Counted from the first letter of the stretch, positions 27,501 through 36,471 are shown. The stretch is DNA of 64,000 bases from Paracoccus lichenicola (GCF_009708075.1 NZ_WMBT01000002.1:62001-126000), one strand, 5' to 3'. Notes: generated by a model not told the origin, from the letters alone. Numbers and translations are program-made.

Positions 27501-27920
27501 ATGAGCCGCAACTCTGCCCTTGCCGCAATCGTCACCCTGCCGCTGCTTGTGGCGGCCTGCGGCACGCCGCAGGAACGCTGCATCAGCCAGAACACCAGCG
27601 AATACCGCACCGTCAGCCGCCTGCTGGCCGAGGTCGAGGGTAATCTGGCGCGCGGCTATGCCTGGGAGGAACGGCAGGTCGTGCGCGACCGCCTGACGCA
27701 ATGCCGGACCTATGTCCGCGACGACAAGGGCCGCGCCGTGGTTGCCTATGAGCCGTGCTGGCGGGATTACGTCGATACCGAACGCTATCGCGTTCCCATC
27801 GACCCTGCGGCCGAACAGCGCAAGCGCGACAACCTGGCCGCGCGCGCCGCCGTGCTGGGCAACCGGGCAGCATCGGTCGTGCAAGCCTGCCGCGCCGCCT
27901 TCCCCGAAGAGCAGGGCTGA
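27501..27920 (+). CDS. Small lipoprotein, Cys-rich, unknown function
   Basis: A 139-residue predicted lipoprotein: MSRNSALAAIVTLPLLVAAC ends in a lipobox with G after the Cys. The mature part is polar and helical, with Cys in ERCISQN, TQCRTYV, EPCWRDY and VQACRAAF, enough for two periplasmic disulfides. I do not recognise a named family, though similar proteins are common in Rhodobacteraceae. The ATG at 27501 is chosen over 27489 because it starts the signal peptide directly. It is divergent from hemF; the 3' end faces the SDR gene with 3 bases between. Confidence 0.7.
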   Translation: MSRNSALAAIVTLPLLVAACGTPQERCISQNTSEYRTVSRLLAEVEGNLARGYAWEERQVVRDRLTQCRTYVRDDKGRAVVAYEPCWRDYVDTERYRVPIDPAAEQRKRDNLAARAAVLGNRAASVVQACRAAFPEEQG

Positions 27921-27923
27921 CCC

Positions 27924-28730
27924 TCAGACCGTCTGCACCGCCACTCGGTCGGCCAGGCTGCGGCCCCCGTCCACGGTGAGGATCTGGCCCGTCACGAAGC
28001 GCGAGGCATCGCTGGCCAGATACATCACCGTGTCCACCAGTTCGTCGGCGGGCGCGATGCGGCCCATGGGGGTGGCGGCAACGATCCGGTCGCGCAATTC
28101 CGGCTTTTCGCGCAGCGATTCCTTCAATTCGTGCGACATGACGCTGCCGAAGCGCACGCCGTTCACGCGGATCCGGTGGGGCGCCAGCGCCAGCGCCATG
28201 CCCCGCGTCGCCTGTTCCTGCGCGGCATAGGCGATGGAATAGCCCAGCATGGTGGGCACCGGATGCTGCGCGGCCAGCGTGGACAGGTTGACGATGGCGC
28301 CCGCCGACCCAGACTCGGGCGCTTCCTCGGCCTGCCGGATCATGCGCTTGGCGACGATCTGCGTCATGCGCAGGCCCGCCATCATGTTTTCGCGCAGCAG
28401 CTGTTCCAGCACGTCGGGATCGGTGTCCAGCGGGTCCGAGGCCTTGACCAGCCGATGCGCGTTGACCAGGATGTCCACCCGGTCAAAGGCATCCAGCGTC
28501 GCCGACAGCAGGTTCGCCGTGGCGAGCCGTTCCGACATCCGCCCCGCGAAGCTGCGCACATGCGGGTCGCGTTCGTCGTAATCCGACATGGCGACGGTCA
28601 GCGCCGCCTCGTCCGCGTCGGCGAACATCACGTTGGCGCCGCGTTCGACGAACTGGCGGGCAATCGCCATGCCGATTCCGCGTCCGGCGCCCGTGACGAT
28701 GGCCGTCTTGCCCCCGACACCACCGCCCAT
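27924..28730 (-). CDS. Short-chain dehydrogenase/reductase-like protein lacking catalytic Lys
   Basis: A 268-residue SDR fold. The Rossmann motif is intact (TAIVTGAGRGIGMA, residues 9-22), and the C-terminus VTGQILTVDGGRSL is normal. The NNAG motif is reduced to VNAHR (89-93). Aligning to APHRIRVN puts the catalytic Tyr at Y164 within YSIAY; the Lys of YxxxK is replaced by Tyr168. Ser150 (NLS) is kept. Loss of the Lys normally abolishes classical SDR chemistry, so this may be a degenerate enzyme or a regulatory or binding protein. It abuts the methyltransferase gene by 1 base. Confidence 0.82.
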   Translation of the reverse strand: MGGGVGGKTAIVTGAGRGIGMAIARQFVERGANVMFADADEAALTVAMSDYDERDPHVRSFAGRMSERLATANLLSATLDAFDRVDILVNAHRLVKASDPLDTDPDVLEQLLRENMMAGLRMTQIVAKRMIRQAEEAPESGSAGAIVNLSTLAAQHPVPTMLGYSIAYAAQEQATRGMALALAPHRIRVNGVRFGSVMSHELKESLREKPELRDRIVAATPMGRIAPADELVDTVMYLASDASRFVTGQILTVDGGRSLADRVAVQTV

Positions 28731-29734
28731 CAGCGCCGCCCCTTGCGCGCGGCGCCCCGGGCGGCGGCGGTCGCCTCGAAGACCTTGAAGCGGGTGTCGC
28801 CGCTGATCTCGCGGACCTGCCCGAAGTGCTGCGCCAGGACCGTTTCATAAGGCAGGTGCCGATTCGCGACCATCCACAACCGCCCTGCCCCGGTCAGCAG
28901 CCGGGCCGCCGCCGCGATGAAGTCCCCGCCGATCCGCGGGTCCGCCGCGCGGCCATCGTGGAACGGCGGGTTCATGATGACGCCGTTCACGGGCTCCTTC
29001 AGCGTGAAATCCCGTGCATCGGCCCAATGGAACTGCGCGCGCGGGTCGCGGATGTTGTCGCGGGCCGAGTCCAGGGCGGCATGATCGCCCTCGACCAGAT
29101 GGAGGATCTCGATCCCCGGGCGGTCCAGCGCCTGCGCCGACAGCCATCCCCATCCCGCGCCCAGATCGACGACACGGGTCGGCATCCGGTCCGGCAGCGC
29201 CGCCGCCAGCATGGCCGATCCGGGATCGACCCCGTCTGCCGAAAAGACGCCCGGACGGGTCACGAAGCCCGGCGCGATCTCTTGCGGGCGGGCGGTCCAG
29301 TCGGGGGGCAGCCAGTCGCCCCCGGGGATCGTCACGCGGAAGATCTTGCCATGCGCCTTGCTGTGGACCTCGTCCACCGGTGCCAGGGCGCGCAGATCCT
29401 TCAGCATGGAATCGATGCCGTCGGTCTTTTGCCCGTCGATCCACAGCGCCGAACCGGGCTGCAGGCGCGCGGCGGCATCGGCGATGCGCGCGCGCCCTTG
29501 CGCCTTGGCGCGGGACAGCACGACCAGCGCGGCGTCAAAGCGGCCCTCGACCTGGGGCGCGACATGAAAGCCGCGCGCGGACAGGGCCTGGTGATCCGGG
29601 AAATTGCCCTGCTGGACCTGCGTGCGGGCGGGATCCAGCGGCGACAGGTCGTCGCCGCCCCGCGCGCCGATCACGAGAAAATCGCCTCCGGGATGACCAT
29701 CCGGAAGCGCGAGAGCCAAGCGAGTCACTGTCAC
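28730..29734 (-). CDS. Class I SAM-dependent methyltransferase, RsmC-like
   Basis: About 334 residues with the two-domain layout of RsmC/RlmG 23S/16S rRNA guanine-N2 methyltransferases: a degenerate N-terminal half, then a MTS domain with SAM-binding VVDLGAGWGWLSAQAL and the catalytic NPPF in GVIMNPPFHDG, ending RFKVFEATAAARG. RsmC methylates G1207 of 16S rRNA; which base is modified here is not certain. GTG codons at 29734 or 29728 start it just after the clpS stop; the ATG at 29758 would overlap clpS by 22 bases. It is the second gene after clpS. Confidence 0.8.
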   Translation of the reverse strand: MTVTRLALALPDGHPGGDFLVIGARGGDDLSPLDPARTQVQQGNFPDHQALSARGFHVAPQVEGRFDAALVVLSRAKAQGRARIADAAARLQPGSALWIDGQKTDGIDSMLKDLRALAPVDEVHSKAHGKIFRVTIPGGDWLPPDWTARPQEIAPGFVTRPGVFSADGVDPGSAMLAAALPDRMPTRVVDLGAGWGWLSAQALDRPGIEILHLVEGDHAALDSARDNIRDPRAQFHWADARDFTLKEPVNGVIMNPPFHDGRAADPRIGGDFIAAAARLLTGAGRLWMVANRHLPYETVLAQHFGQVREISGDTRFKVFEATAAARGAARKGRR

Positions 29735-29736
29735 TG

Positions 29737-30066
29737 TTATTCTTTTTCCATGGTGCATTGCAGCGGATGCTGCTGCCGCCGCGCCAGTTCCATCACCTGC
29801 GCGACCTTCGTTTCGGCAACCTCGTGCGAGAAGACGCCCACGACCGCCACGCCCTTGCGATGGACGGTCAGCATGATCTCGATCGCCTGGGCATGGGTCA
29901 TGTTGAACAGCCGTTCCAGCACATGGACCACGAATTCCATCGGCGTGAAATCGTCGTTCAGCATCAGGACCTTGTACATCGGCGGCCGTTGCGTCCGGGT
30001 GCGCGGCTTCGTGACCAGTTCGATCTGGTCGTCGGGTCCGTCGCCGTCTGTCATCCAGTGCGCCAT
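29737..30066 (-). CDS. clpS: ATP-dependent Clp protease adaptor ClpS
   Basis: A 109-residue adaptor that hands N-degron substrates to ClpAP. The ClpS core is clear: [20 protein letters not shown] with the substrate-pocket NDD and M, then [20 protein letters not shown]. The N-terminal about 25 residues are the usual flexible tail. The ATG at 30066 has a GGAC 4 bases upstream; an ATG four codons later is possible. clpA is not adjacent. It is divergent from the carboxypeptidase gene. Confidence 0.95.
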   Translation of the reverse strand: MAHWMTDGDGPDDQIELVTKPRTRTQRPPMYKVLMLNDDFTPMEFVVHVLERLFNMTHAQAIEIMLTVHRKGVAVVGVFSHEVAETKVAQVMELARRQQHPLQCTMEKE

Positions 30067-30178
30067 GCTGTCCAGTCTGATCGATTATCGCAATACGTGC
30101 CTCAATATAGTCGATTTCGCCGCCGATAAAAGCCCGCCCGGACCAACGCAGGCGCAGGAAAATAACGCAAATCGGCGG

Positions 30179-30207
30179 TTACATGGCAGGGAATGGCGTG
30201 CTATTAT
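30179..30207 (+). promoter_or_regulatory. Candidate promoter for the D,D-carboxypeptidase gene
   Basis: TTACAT (30179-30184), a 17-base spacer and TATTAT (30202-30207) in the gap after clpS. Transcription would start near 30214, upstream of both candidate start codons (30222 ATG and 30270 GTG). The -10 is close to consensus and the -35 is weak. Confidence 0.4.
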
Positions 30208-30269
30208 CCGGTTGTTAAGCAATGGCATGCGACAAACGACATGCCGCCAGAGGCAGAGAGACCGCGACA

Positions 30270-31934
30270 GTGATCCGAATTTCCCAGACAGCCCGGCTGT
30301 GGGCTATCCTCTTGCTGGCCGTCCTGGCCCCGGCAAGCCTGTCGGCCGCCCCCTTCGCCGCCTATGTCATCGACGCGCGCACGGGCCAGCCGATCTACAA
30401 GCAGAACGAGGATACGCGGCTGCATCCCGCGTCCCTGACCAAGATGATGACGCTGTACATGGCCTTTACCGCGATCGAACGCGGACAGGTCCGGCTGGAT
30501 TCGCAGTTCCCGGTGTCCACCAATGCCGCGTCCGAACCGCCGTCCAAGCTGGGCCTGAAGGCGGGCCAGCGGATCGAGCTGCGCTATCTGATCCGCGCCG
30601 CCGCGATCAAGTCGGCCAACGACGCCGCGACCACGATCGGCGAAGGTCTTGCCGGGTCCGAGGCGGCGTTTGCCCAGCAGATGACCCAGATGGCCCGCGC
30701 CATCGGCATGACCAACAGCCACTTCCAGAACGCCCACGGGCTGACGCAGGAAGGGCATTACTCGACCGCCCACGACATGACCATCCTGGGGCGGCGGCTG
30801 TTCTATGATTTTCCGCAGTATTACAACATCTTCTCGCGCCGCTCGGCGGATGCGGGGATCGCGCAGGTCGCCTCGACCAACAAGCGGTTCCTGGACAGCT
30901 ACCAGGGCGCGGACGGGATCAAGACGGGCTATACCCGGGCCGCGGGCTTCAACCTGACCGCCTCGGCGCAGCGCGGCAACAAGCGGCTGGTGGCGACCGT
31001 GCTGGGCGGCACCTCGACCGCGCATCGCAACCAGGTGATGGCGCAGCTGCTGGACGCGGGCTTCAGCCGCGTGCCGAACCGCGTCCGCGAGGTCCGCCCC
31101 GAGGCGCCTCGCCTGCTGGCGACCCGCGTCGTACGCCGCGCCCAGGTCGAGCCGTCGGTCGCGGCGACGCAGCCCGATCCGCAGCGGCTGGTGCTGACGG
31201 CCTCTGCCCCTCCGGCGCGCCTCAGCCGGCCTGCGGCGGCCTCGACAGCCGCCGTGGTTCCCGCAGCAGAACCCGAGGCCGTGCGTCGGACCGAGCCTGT
31301 CGCGACCGGCGGTCTGACGCTGGCGGCCAGCGCCCGTCCCGTCAGCCGCCGCGCCGCCGCACCGGCAGAAGTCGCCGCTGCACCGGCAGCGGCCGAGCCT
31401 GCGGCACCATCGGCCAGCCTCGTGGCGCCGGTCCTGTCGCAATCCGTCCGCCCTGCCCCCGCGCCGCGGTCCCGTTCGGCCAGCACGGCGGCGGCGATCA
31501 CCAACGCCGGGGCCGAGCCTGAAGCGATCGCCCGCGCCGTGGCCGAGGCCGTGCCGCAGCAGGATGGCACAGCCTCGATGTCGCTGCTGGCCTCGCCCGC
31601 GCCGAAACCGCGGTCGGAAACCGTGATCCTTGCCGCCATGGGCGAAGGCGACCTTGCCGAACCCGAGGCGCTGGAAATCGTGTCCCGCCCCGGGGGCAGC
31701 GGGCGTGGCTGGGGCGTGACCTTGGGAATGTTCACCTCGAAGACCGAGGCGGAACGGCTGCTGCTGCGCAGCGCGCTGCAGGACGGCGCCGTCCTGGAAG
31801 GCGCGGCGCGCCATGTGGCCGACACCAGGCGCGGCTTCCAGCCAAGCTTCGCGAACCTGACAAAGGCCAATGCCGAACTGGTCTGCGAACGCTTCGTCAG
31901 CCGGTCGCAGGAATGCCAGGTGGTCGGGAACTGA
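30270..31934 (+). CDS. dacA: D-alanyl-D-alanine carboxypeptidase (PBP5/DacA family) with SPOR-like C-terminus
   Basis: A periplasmic peptidoglycan D,D-carboxypeptidase of about 554 residues. With the GTG at 30270 the protein opens with a normal signal peptide (VIRISQTARLWAILLLAVLA, cut near LSA); the ATG at 30222 adds 16 polar residues. Active-site motifs: SLTK (S55, K58), SAN (114-116) and KTG (217-219). A Pro/Ala/Glu/Arg-rich linker of roughly 200 residues leads to a C-terminal SPOR-like region (GWGVTLGMFTSKTEAERLLL). SPOR domains bind denuded glycan at the septum, so the enzyme probably acts at division sites. A strong terminator follows. Confidence 0.92.
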   Translation: MIRISQTARLWAILLLAVLAPASLSAAPFAAYVIDARTGQPIYKQNEDTRLHPASLTKMMTLYMAFTAIERGQVRLDSQFPVSTNAASEPPSKLGLKAGQRIELRYLIRAAAIKSANDAATTIGEGLAGSEAAFAQQMTQMARAIGMTNSHFQNAHGLTQEGHYSTAHDMTILGRRLFYDFPQYYNIFSRRSADAGIAQVASTNKRFLDSYQGADGIKTGYTRAAGFNLTASAQRGNKRLVATVLGGTSTAHRNQVMAQLLDAGFSRVPNRVREVRPEAPRLLATRVVRRAQVEPSVAATQPDPQRLVLTASAPPARLSRPAAASTAAVVPAAEPEAVRRTEPVATGGLTLAASARPVSRRAAAPAEVAAAPAAAEPAAPSASLVAPVLSQSVRPAPAPRSRSASTAAAITNAGAEPEAIARAVAEAVPQQDGTASMSLLASPAPKPRSETVILAAMGEGDLAEPEALEIVSRPGGSGRGWGVTLGMFTSKTEAERLLLRSALQDGAVLEGAARHVADTRRGFQPSFANLTKANAELVCERFVSRSQECQVVGN

Positions 31935-31957
31935 GCCGGACCGCTGACCGAAATGAT

Positions 31958-31987
31958 AAGGGGCGAGGATCACCTCGCCCCTTTTCT
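31958..31987 (+). terminator. Rho-independent terminator after dacA
   Basis: A perfect 11-base-pair stem (31958-31968 with 31973-31983), loop ATCA, followed by TTCT. It lies 24 bases after the dacA stop. As it faces ccoS end to end, it probably stops transcription from both sides. Confidence 0.85.
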
Positions 31988-32001
31988 ATGTCTCGGCCTG
32001 C

Positions 32002-32163
32002 CTAGTCGGGCCTTGGCCGGTCGTCCCACTTGTCGGACAGGATCCGTTCGGCATCGCCCTTGGGATCCTCGAACTGGCGCGACCGCAGCGCCCAGATGAA
32101 GGCGACCAGGCCTGCCGCGCCAAGGCCAAGCGATACGGGGATCAGGATGGACAGGATTTCCAT
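32002..32163 (-). CDS. ccoS: cbb3-type cytochrome oxidase assembly protein CcoS
   Basis: A 53-residue single-span membrane protein: MEILSILIPVSLGLGAAGLV begins the one helix, then the conserved tail WALRSRQFEDPKGDAERIL. CcoS is needed for heme and copper insertion into the cbb3 oxidase. It is last in the ccoGHIS order, 3 bases after ccoI, with an AAAGGAG Shine-Dalgarno overlapping the ccoI stop. Normal length for the family. Confidence 0.93.
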   Translation of the reverse strand: MEILSILIPVSLGLGAAGLVAFIWALRSRQFEDPKGDAERILSDKWDDRPRPD

Positions 32164-32166
32164 GAC

Positions 32167-34368
32167 CTACTCCTTTCGGTCGCGCAGCCGCAGGGCGTTC
32201 AGCGTCACCGTGATCGAGCTGAGCGACATCGCCAGCGCCGCGATCAGCGGCGTCACCATCCCGGCGACCGCCAGCGGCACCGCCACGATGTTATAGGCGA
32301 TCGAGATCGCGAAGTTTTCGCGGATCCGGCGGGTGGCGCGGCGCGCGGTCTCTACCGCATCGGCCACGGGCGCAAGGTCGTTGCCGGTCAGAACCATGTC
32401 GCTGGCGACCCGCGCCGCATCCAGCGCGCTGGCAGGCGAGATCGAGGCATGGGCGCGGGCCAGCGCCGCCGTGTCGTTCAGCCCGTCGCCGACCATCAGG
32501 ACGCGCGCACCCCGTACTGCAAGATCGGCCACCATGGCCTCTTTCCCGCGCGGATCGACGCCCGCGTGGAAATCACCGATGCCAAGCCGCGCGGCCAGAT
32601 CGGCCACCGCAGCCTGGCGGTCGCCCGAGATCAGCACGACCCGCAACCGCGCCTTGCGCAGCATCGCCACGCAGTCCGCAGCACCCGGCCGCAATTCGTC
32701 GGTGAAGTCCAGCCGGACCGGGGCCTGTCCCTCGACGGCCAGCCAGGTCGCGCTGGTGGGGAGGGTTCCATCATCCTCGCCCACGCCCAGCCAGTCGGCA
32801 CGGCCCAGCCGGACCATGCGGCCTTGCCAGCGGGCCGAGACGCCGAATCCCGGATGCTCGGTCACGTCGGTGAGGTCGGCAACGGGCTGGTCGGCGAGTG
32901 CCTCGGCCAGCGCGCGCGACAGGGGATGGGCGGAAGCCTCGGCCAGGGCGCGGGCCACGGGGCGCAGAACGGGGGTCAACGGATCGGCGGACACCAGCAC
33001 CGGCCGGCCCATGGTTAGCGTGCCGGTCTTGTCGAAGACCACGGTATCGACCTCGGCCAGGCGTTCCAGGGCGGTGCCGTCCTTGATCAGCAGCCCGCGC
33101 CGGAACAGCCGCCCCGAGGCCGCCGTGGCGACCGCCGGGACCGCCAGGCCAAGCGCGCAGGGGCAGGTCACGATCAGCACCGCCGCCGCGATGTTGACGG
33201 CCAGCCGCAGATCGCCCGTGGCCCACATCCAGCCCGCGAAGCTGGTCAGCGCCATCACATGCACACTGGGCGAATAGGCCTTGGCGACACGCTCGGCCAA
33301 CGAGGTATAGCGGCCACGCGCGGATTCGGCCGCCTCGACCAGGGCAGTCAGGCGCGCCAGCGAGGAATCGCGCCCCGCCGCCGTCACGCGCAGGGTCAGG
33401 GGGCCGGTCAGGTTCACCTCGCCCGCCGACAGCATCTGGCCGGGCACGGCCAGCACGGGCAGCGTCTCTCCGGTCAGCAGCGCGCGGTCGATCTCGGACC
33501 GGCCTTCCACGATCTCGCCATCGGCGGGCACGCGGGCGCCGGGACGGATGCGGATCAGGTCACCCAGGCGCAAGGATGCGATGGGCACGACCTGTTCGGC
33601 CCCGTCGATCAGCAGGGTGGCGCGGGGAACCTCGAGCGCGGTCAGTTCGGCTGCGGCGGACCGGGCAATGGCGCGGGTGCGGTGGTCCAGGTAACGGCCG
33701 ATCAGCAGGAAGAAGCACAGCATGGTCACGCCGTCGAAATAGGCGTGATGTCCCGAATTCATCGTCTCATAGACGGAAATCGCGCTGGCCAGAACCAGCG
33801 CCAGCGAAATCGGCACGTCCATGCCAAGGCGGCCAACCCTCAGCGCCGACCAGGCGCTGCGGAAGAAGGGCTGGCCCGCGAAGAACACGGTGGGCAGCGC
33901 GATGGCGCCACTGATCCAGTGGAACAGGTCGCGCGTCGCGGCCTCGGCCCCCGACCAGACGGCGACCGACAGGATCATGATGTTCATCATCGCGAAACCC
34001 GACACGCCGATGCGCATCAGCAGGTCGCGGCCCTGCCGGTCGGCGGTGGTGGCCGACAGCGCGTCGGGGTCAAGCTCGTGCGCCTCATACCCCACGCCGG
34101 CCAGGACCGGGATCAGGTCGTCGGCACTCAGGCCCGGCGCATCCACGGTGACGCGGCGCAGGGTCAGGTTGACGCGGGCGCTGCGCACGCCCGGATGGGC
34201 AACTAGGGCGGTTTCCACGTCGGTGATGCAGGTCGCGCAGTGGGCCGAGGGCAGCGACAGGATCAGCGTGCCGTCGGCATGGTCGGCCCGGTCGGCCAGC
34301 CGCTGCGCCAGGGGCGCGGCGTCGCAGGCGGGACAGGCGCTAAAGCCCGATGCGGTCAGGTCGGCCAT
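32167..34368 (-). CDS. ccoI: Copper-exporting P-type ATPase CcoI/FixI for cbb3 oxidase maturation
   Basis: A 733-residue P1B-type ATPase that moves Cu+ across the inner membrane to supply the cbb3 oxidase. An N-terminal CPAC cysteine pair and a heavy-metal-associated domain with HCATCITDVE come first, followed by eight membrane helices. The metal-path CPC is in VTCPCALGLAVP, the phosphorylated Asp in DKTGTLTMG, and the hinge is MVGDGLNDTAALA. The cco operon identifies it as CcoI, not CopA. It starts 1 base after the ccoH stop. Confidence 0.95.
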   Translation of the reverse strand: MADLTASGFSACPACDAAPLAQRLADRADHADGTLILSLPSAHCATCITDVETALVAHPGVRSARVNLTLRRVTVDAPGLSADDLIPVLAGVGYEAHELDPDALSATTADRQGRDLLMRIGVSGFAMMNIMILSVAVWSGAEAATRDLFHWISGAIALPTVFFAGQPFFRSAWSALRVGRLGMDVPISLALVLASAISVYETMNSGHHAYFDGVTMLCFFLLIGRYLDHRTRAIARSAAAELTALEVPRATLLIDGAEQVVPIASLRLGDLIRIRPGARVPADGEIVEGRSEIDRALLTGETLPVLAVPGQMLSAGEVNLTGPLTLRVTAAGRDSSLARLTALVEAAESARGRYTSLAERVAKAYSPSVHVMALTSFAGWMWATGDLRLAVNIAAAVLIVTCPCALGLAVPAVATAASGRLFRRGLLIKDGTALERLAEVDTVVFDKTGTLTMGRPVLVSADPLTPVLRPVARALAEASAHPLSRALAEALADQPVADLTDVTEHPGFGVSARWQGRMVRLGRADWLGVGEDDGTLPTSATWLAVEGQAPVRLDFTDELRPGAADCVAMLRKARLRVVLISGDRQAAVADLAARLGIGDFHAGVDPRGKEAMVADLAVRGARVLMVGDGLNDTAALARAHASISPASALDAARVASDMVLTGNDLAPVADAVETARRATRRIRENFAISIAYNIVAVPLAVAGMVTPLIAALAMSLSSITVTLNALRLRDRKE

Positions 34369-34369
34369 G

Positions 34370-34834
34370 TCAGTTCACCCTTGCGCCGGCATAATGGTCC
34401 AGCCGCTGGCGGAACCGCGTCCCGTCCTCGGCCACGGCCTGGACATGGATGTTCCATGCCCCCGGTTCCAGATCCAGGGGCGCACGATAAACGCCGCCAG
34501 CCACGGTGAAGTCGGGCGTCACGTCCGCGCGCTTGTGCGTGGGCCGGCCGACCGTGGCCGTGAGATCGCGCAGGATCGGATGCCGGCCCTGCTTGTCCAG
34601 GATCTCGATGGTCAGGTCCGATCCGTCATAGCTGGCCTTGGCGGTCCAGCCCAGACCCTGCTGGGCCTGCCGGTCGCGGTCGAACTCCTGCGAGGCGACA
34701 TAGCTGTTTTGCACCTCCAGCCCCGGAAAGCTGCCGACGGCCAGGAAGGCCATGACGACATTGACGGCGATGATGACGCCGAATGCGGCCAGCGTGATGA
34801 TCAGGACGTGGCGGCCCGTCAGTTCCCGTGCCAT
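34370..34834 (-). CDS. ccoH: CcoH/FixH family cbb3 oxidase assembly protein
   Basis: A 154-residue FixH protein with one N-terminal membrane helix (RHVLIITLAAFGVIIAVNVV) and a periplasmic beta domain (GLGWTAKASYDG, then FTVAGGVYRAPLDLEPG). It stabilises the forming cbb3 complex in species studied. It is spaced 1 base from ccoG and ccoI, which points to a single translation-linked operon. Confidence 0.92.
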   Translation of the reverse strand: MARELTGRHVLIITLAAFGVIIAVNVVMAFLAVGSFPGLEVQNSYVASQEFDRDRQAQQGLGWTAKASYDGSDLTIEILDKQGRHPILRDLTATVGRPTHKRADVTPDFTVAGGVYRAPLDLEPGAWNIHVQAVAEDGTRFRQRLDHYAGARVN

Positions 34835-34835
34835 G

Positions 34836-36386
34836 TCACTGGCCCTTTCCGTGGAAGATGGTGCCGACGGTCGCGGTGGTGCCGTCGATTTCGTCCCGAA
34901 CGATCAGGTCCAGCGAGGTCGTTGCGGCCCCGGCCAGTTCCGATCCGGCAGGCGCCGTCACATAGATCCGGCGGCTCAGAGTCTCGTCCGCCGCAACCTC
35001 GACCGCGCCCGAGGGGGCGCCCTCGATGGCAACCGCCACGTTCCCGCCGCCTTCCACGTCGAAGCTGAAGGCGCGCGTCTCGTTCTGCTTGTTGCGCAAG
35101 CGCACCTCGTAGGTGTTGCGGATCGCGCCGTCGGACATGGTGACGAACAGCGGGTTGCGCACCGGCGAGACGTTGAGGTCCAGCGGCGAGCGGATGAACA
35201 GCGCCACGATCAGCCCGACGCCGATGCCGGCCCACAGCGTGAAATACAGCAGCGTGCGGGGCCGCAGGACATGCTTCCAGACGGGCTTCGGCTTGGCCCC
35301 GGCGCGTTCGGCGGTTTCGTCCTTCAGCGCCATGTAGTCGATCAGCCCGCGCGGCTTGCCGATCTTGTCCATGATCTCGTCGCAGGCGTCGATGCACAGC
35401 GCGCAGGTGATGCATTCCATCTGCTGGCCGTTGCGGATGTCGATGCCCATCGGGCAGACGTTCACGCAGGCCATGCAGTCGATGCAGTCGCCTGCGGAAT
35501 TCAGCGGGATCGGCCCGCCGACGCCCGTGGGCACGCCCGGATAAGGCACGGGCGGGTATTTGCCGCCTGCAACCGGACCGGCGGCATGGCTGTCAGCCTC
35601 GGCCTGGAAGGCCACGGCGGCGGGGCGGTGGCGGACATTGGTCTTGCCGCGCGGCTCGCCCCGCCATTCGCGATAGGCGACGGTCAGCGTGTCCTCGTCC
35701 ATCATGGCGGCCTGGATGCGCGGCCAGGGGCAGGCATAGATGCAGATCTGCTCGCGCGCGAAGCCGCCGAAGAAGAAGGTCGTCGCCGTCAGGATCGCCA
35801 TGGTGGTGTAAGCGACAGGGTGGGCCTGGCCGGTCAGCAGGTTGCCCAGCAGCGTCGGCGCATCGGTGAAATAGAAGATCCAGGCCCCGCCGGTCATCAG
35901 CGCGATCACCAGCCAGACCGCCCATTTCGCGGCCCGCAGCCGGATTTTCTGCGCGTCCCAGGCCTGGCGGTGCAGGCGGATGCGGGCGTTGCGGTCGCCC
36001 TCGATCCAGCGTTCGACCAGGATGAACAGGTCGGTCCAGACCGTCTGCGGGCAGGCATAGCCGCACCACACCCGTCCCAGGGCCGAGGTGAACAGGAACA
36101 GCCCCAGTCCCGCCATGACCAGAAGGCCCGCGACGAAATAGAATTCGTGCGGCCAGATCTCGATCCAGAAGAAGAAGAAGCGCCGGTTGGCCAGATCGAC
36201 CAGGACCGCCTGGTCGGGCATCGACGGTCCCCGGTCCCATCGGATCCACGGCATGATGTAATAGATCGTCAAGGCCACTGCCATGACGATCCACTTGAGG
36301 TTCCTGAACCGCCCCTTCACCCGCTTCGGAAAGATGGGTTCCCGCTTGGCGTAAAGGCTGGGGGGGTCCAACTCTTGGCTGGACAT
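34836..36386 (-). CDS. ccoG: Cytochrome c oxidase accessory protein CcoG/FixG
   Basis: A 516-residue membrane ferredoxin-like protein that reduces Cu(II) for cbb3 assembly. Several membrane helices, CGYACPQTVWTD and CIYACPWPRIQ cysteines in the NapH-like part, then two 4Fe-4S motifs (CIDCMACVNVCPMGIDI and CITCALCIDACD), one more helix, and a C-terminal Ig-like FixG domain. First gene of ccoGHIS. An FNR-type box lies about 60 bases upstream. The structural genes ccoNOQP are not in the window and probably lie elsewhere. Confidence 0.95.
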   Translation of the reverse strand: MSSQELDPPSLYAKREPIFPKRVKGRFRNLKWIVMAVALTIYYIMPWIRWDRGPSMPDQAVLVDLANRRFFFFWIEIWPHEFYFVAGLLVMAGLGLFLFTSALGRVWCGYACPQTVWTDLFILVERWIEGDRNARIRLHRQAWDAQKIRLRAAKWAVWLVIALMTGGAWIFYFTDAPTLLGNLLTGQAHPVAYTTMAILTATTFFFGGFAREQICIYACPWPRIQAAMMDEDTLTVAYREWRGEPRGKTNVRHRPAAVAFQAEADSHAAGPVAGGKYPPVPYPGVPTGVGGPIPLNSAGDCIDCMACVNVCPMGIDIRNGQQMECITCALCIDACDEIMDKIGKPRGLIDYMALKDETAERAGAKPKPVWKHVLRPRTLLYFTLWAGIGVGLIVALFIRSPLDLNVSPVRNPLFVTMSDGAIRNTYEVRLRNKQNETRAFSFDVEGGGNVAVAIEGAPSGAVEVAADETLSRRIYVTAPAGSELAGAATTSLDLIVRDEIDGTTATVGTIFHGKGQ

Positions 36387-36414
36387 GTGAAGAATCGCTC
36401 CTGTTTCGCAAGGC

Positions 36415-36428
36415 CCGGTCTAGACCGG
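36415..36428. promoter_or_regulatory. 14-base perfect palindrome in ccoG leader
   Basis: CCGGTCTAGACCGG is a perfect palindrome, 29 bases upstream of the ccoG start and between it and the FNR box. It could be an operator for a second regulator or a small RNA hairpin. No known motif is recognised. Confidence 0.3.
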
Positions 36429-36444
36429 ATGCCGGGGCGATTCC

Positions 36445-36458
36445 TTGACCTGCATCAA
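36445..36458. promoter_or_regulatory. FNR/FnrP-type binding site upstream of ccoGHIS
   Basis: TTGAC-CTGC-ATCAA matches the FNR consensus TTGAT-N4-ATCAA at 9 of 10 fixed bases. It lies 59 bases upstream of ccoG, in the 85-base gap after ppk2, a normal position for anaerobic or microaerobic activation. cco genes in Paracoccus and Rhodobacter are FNR-controlled, which supports the call. Confidence 0.75.
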
Positions 36459-36471
36459 ATGCAACCGGCCC

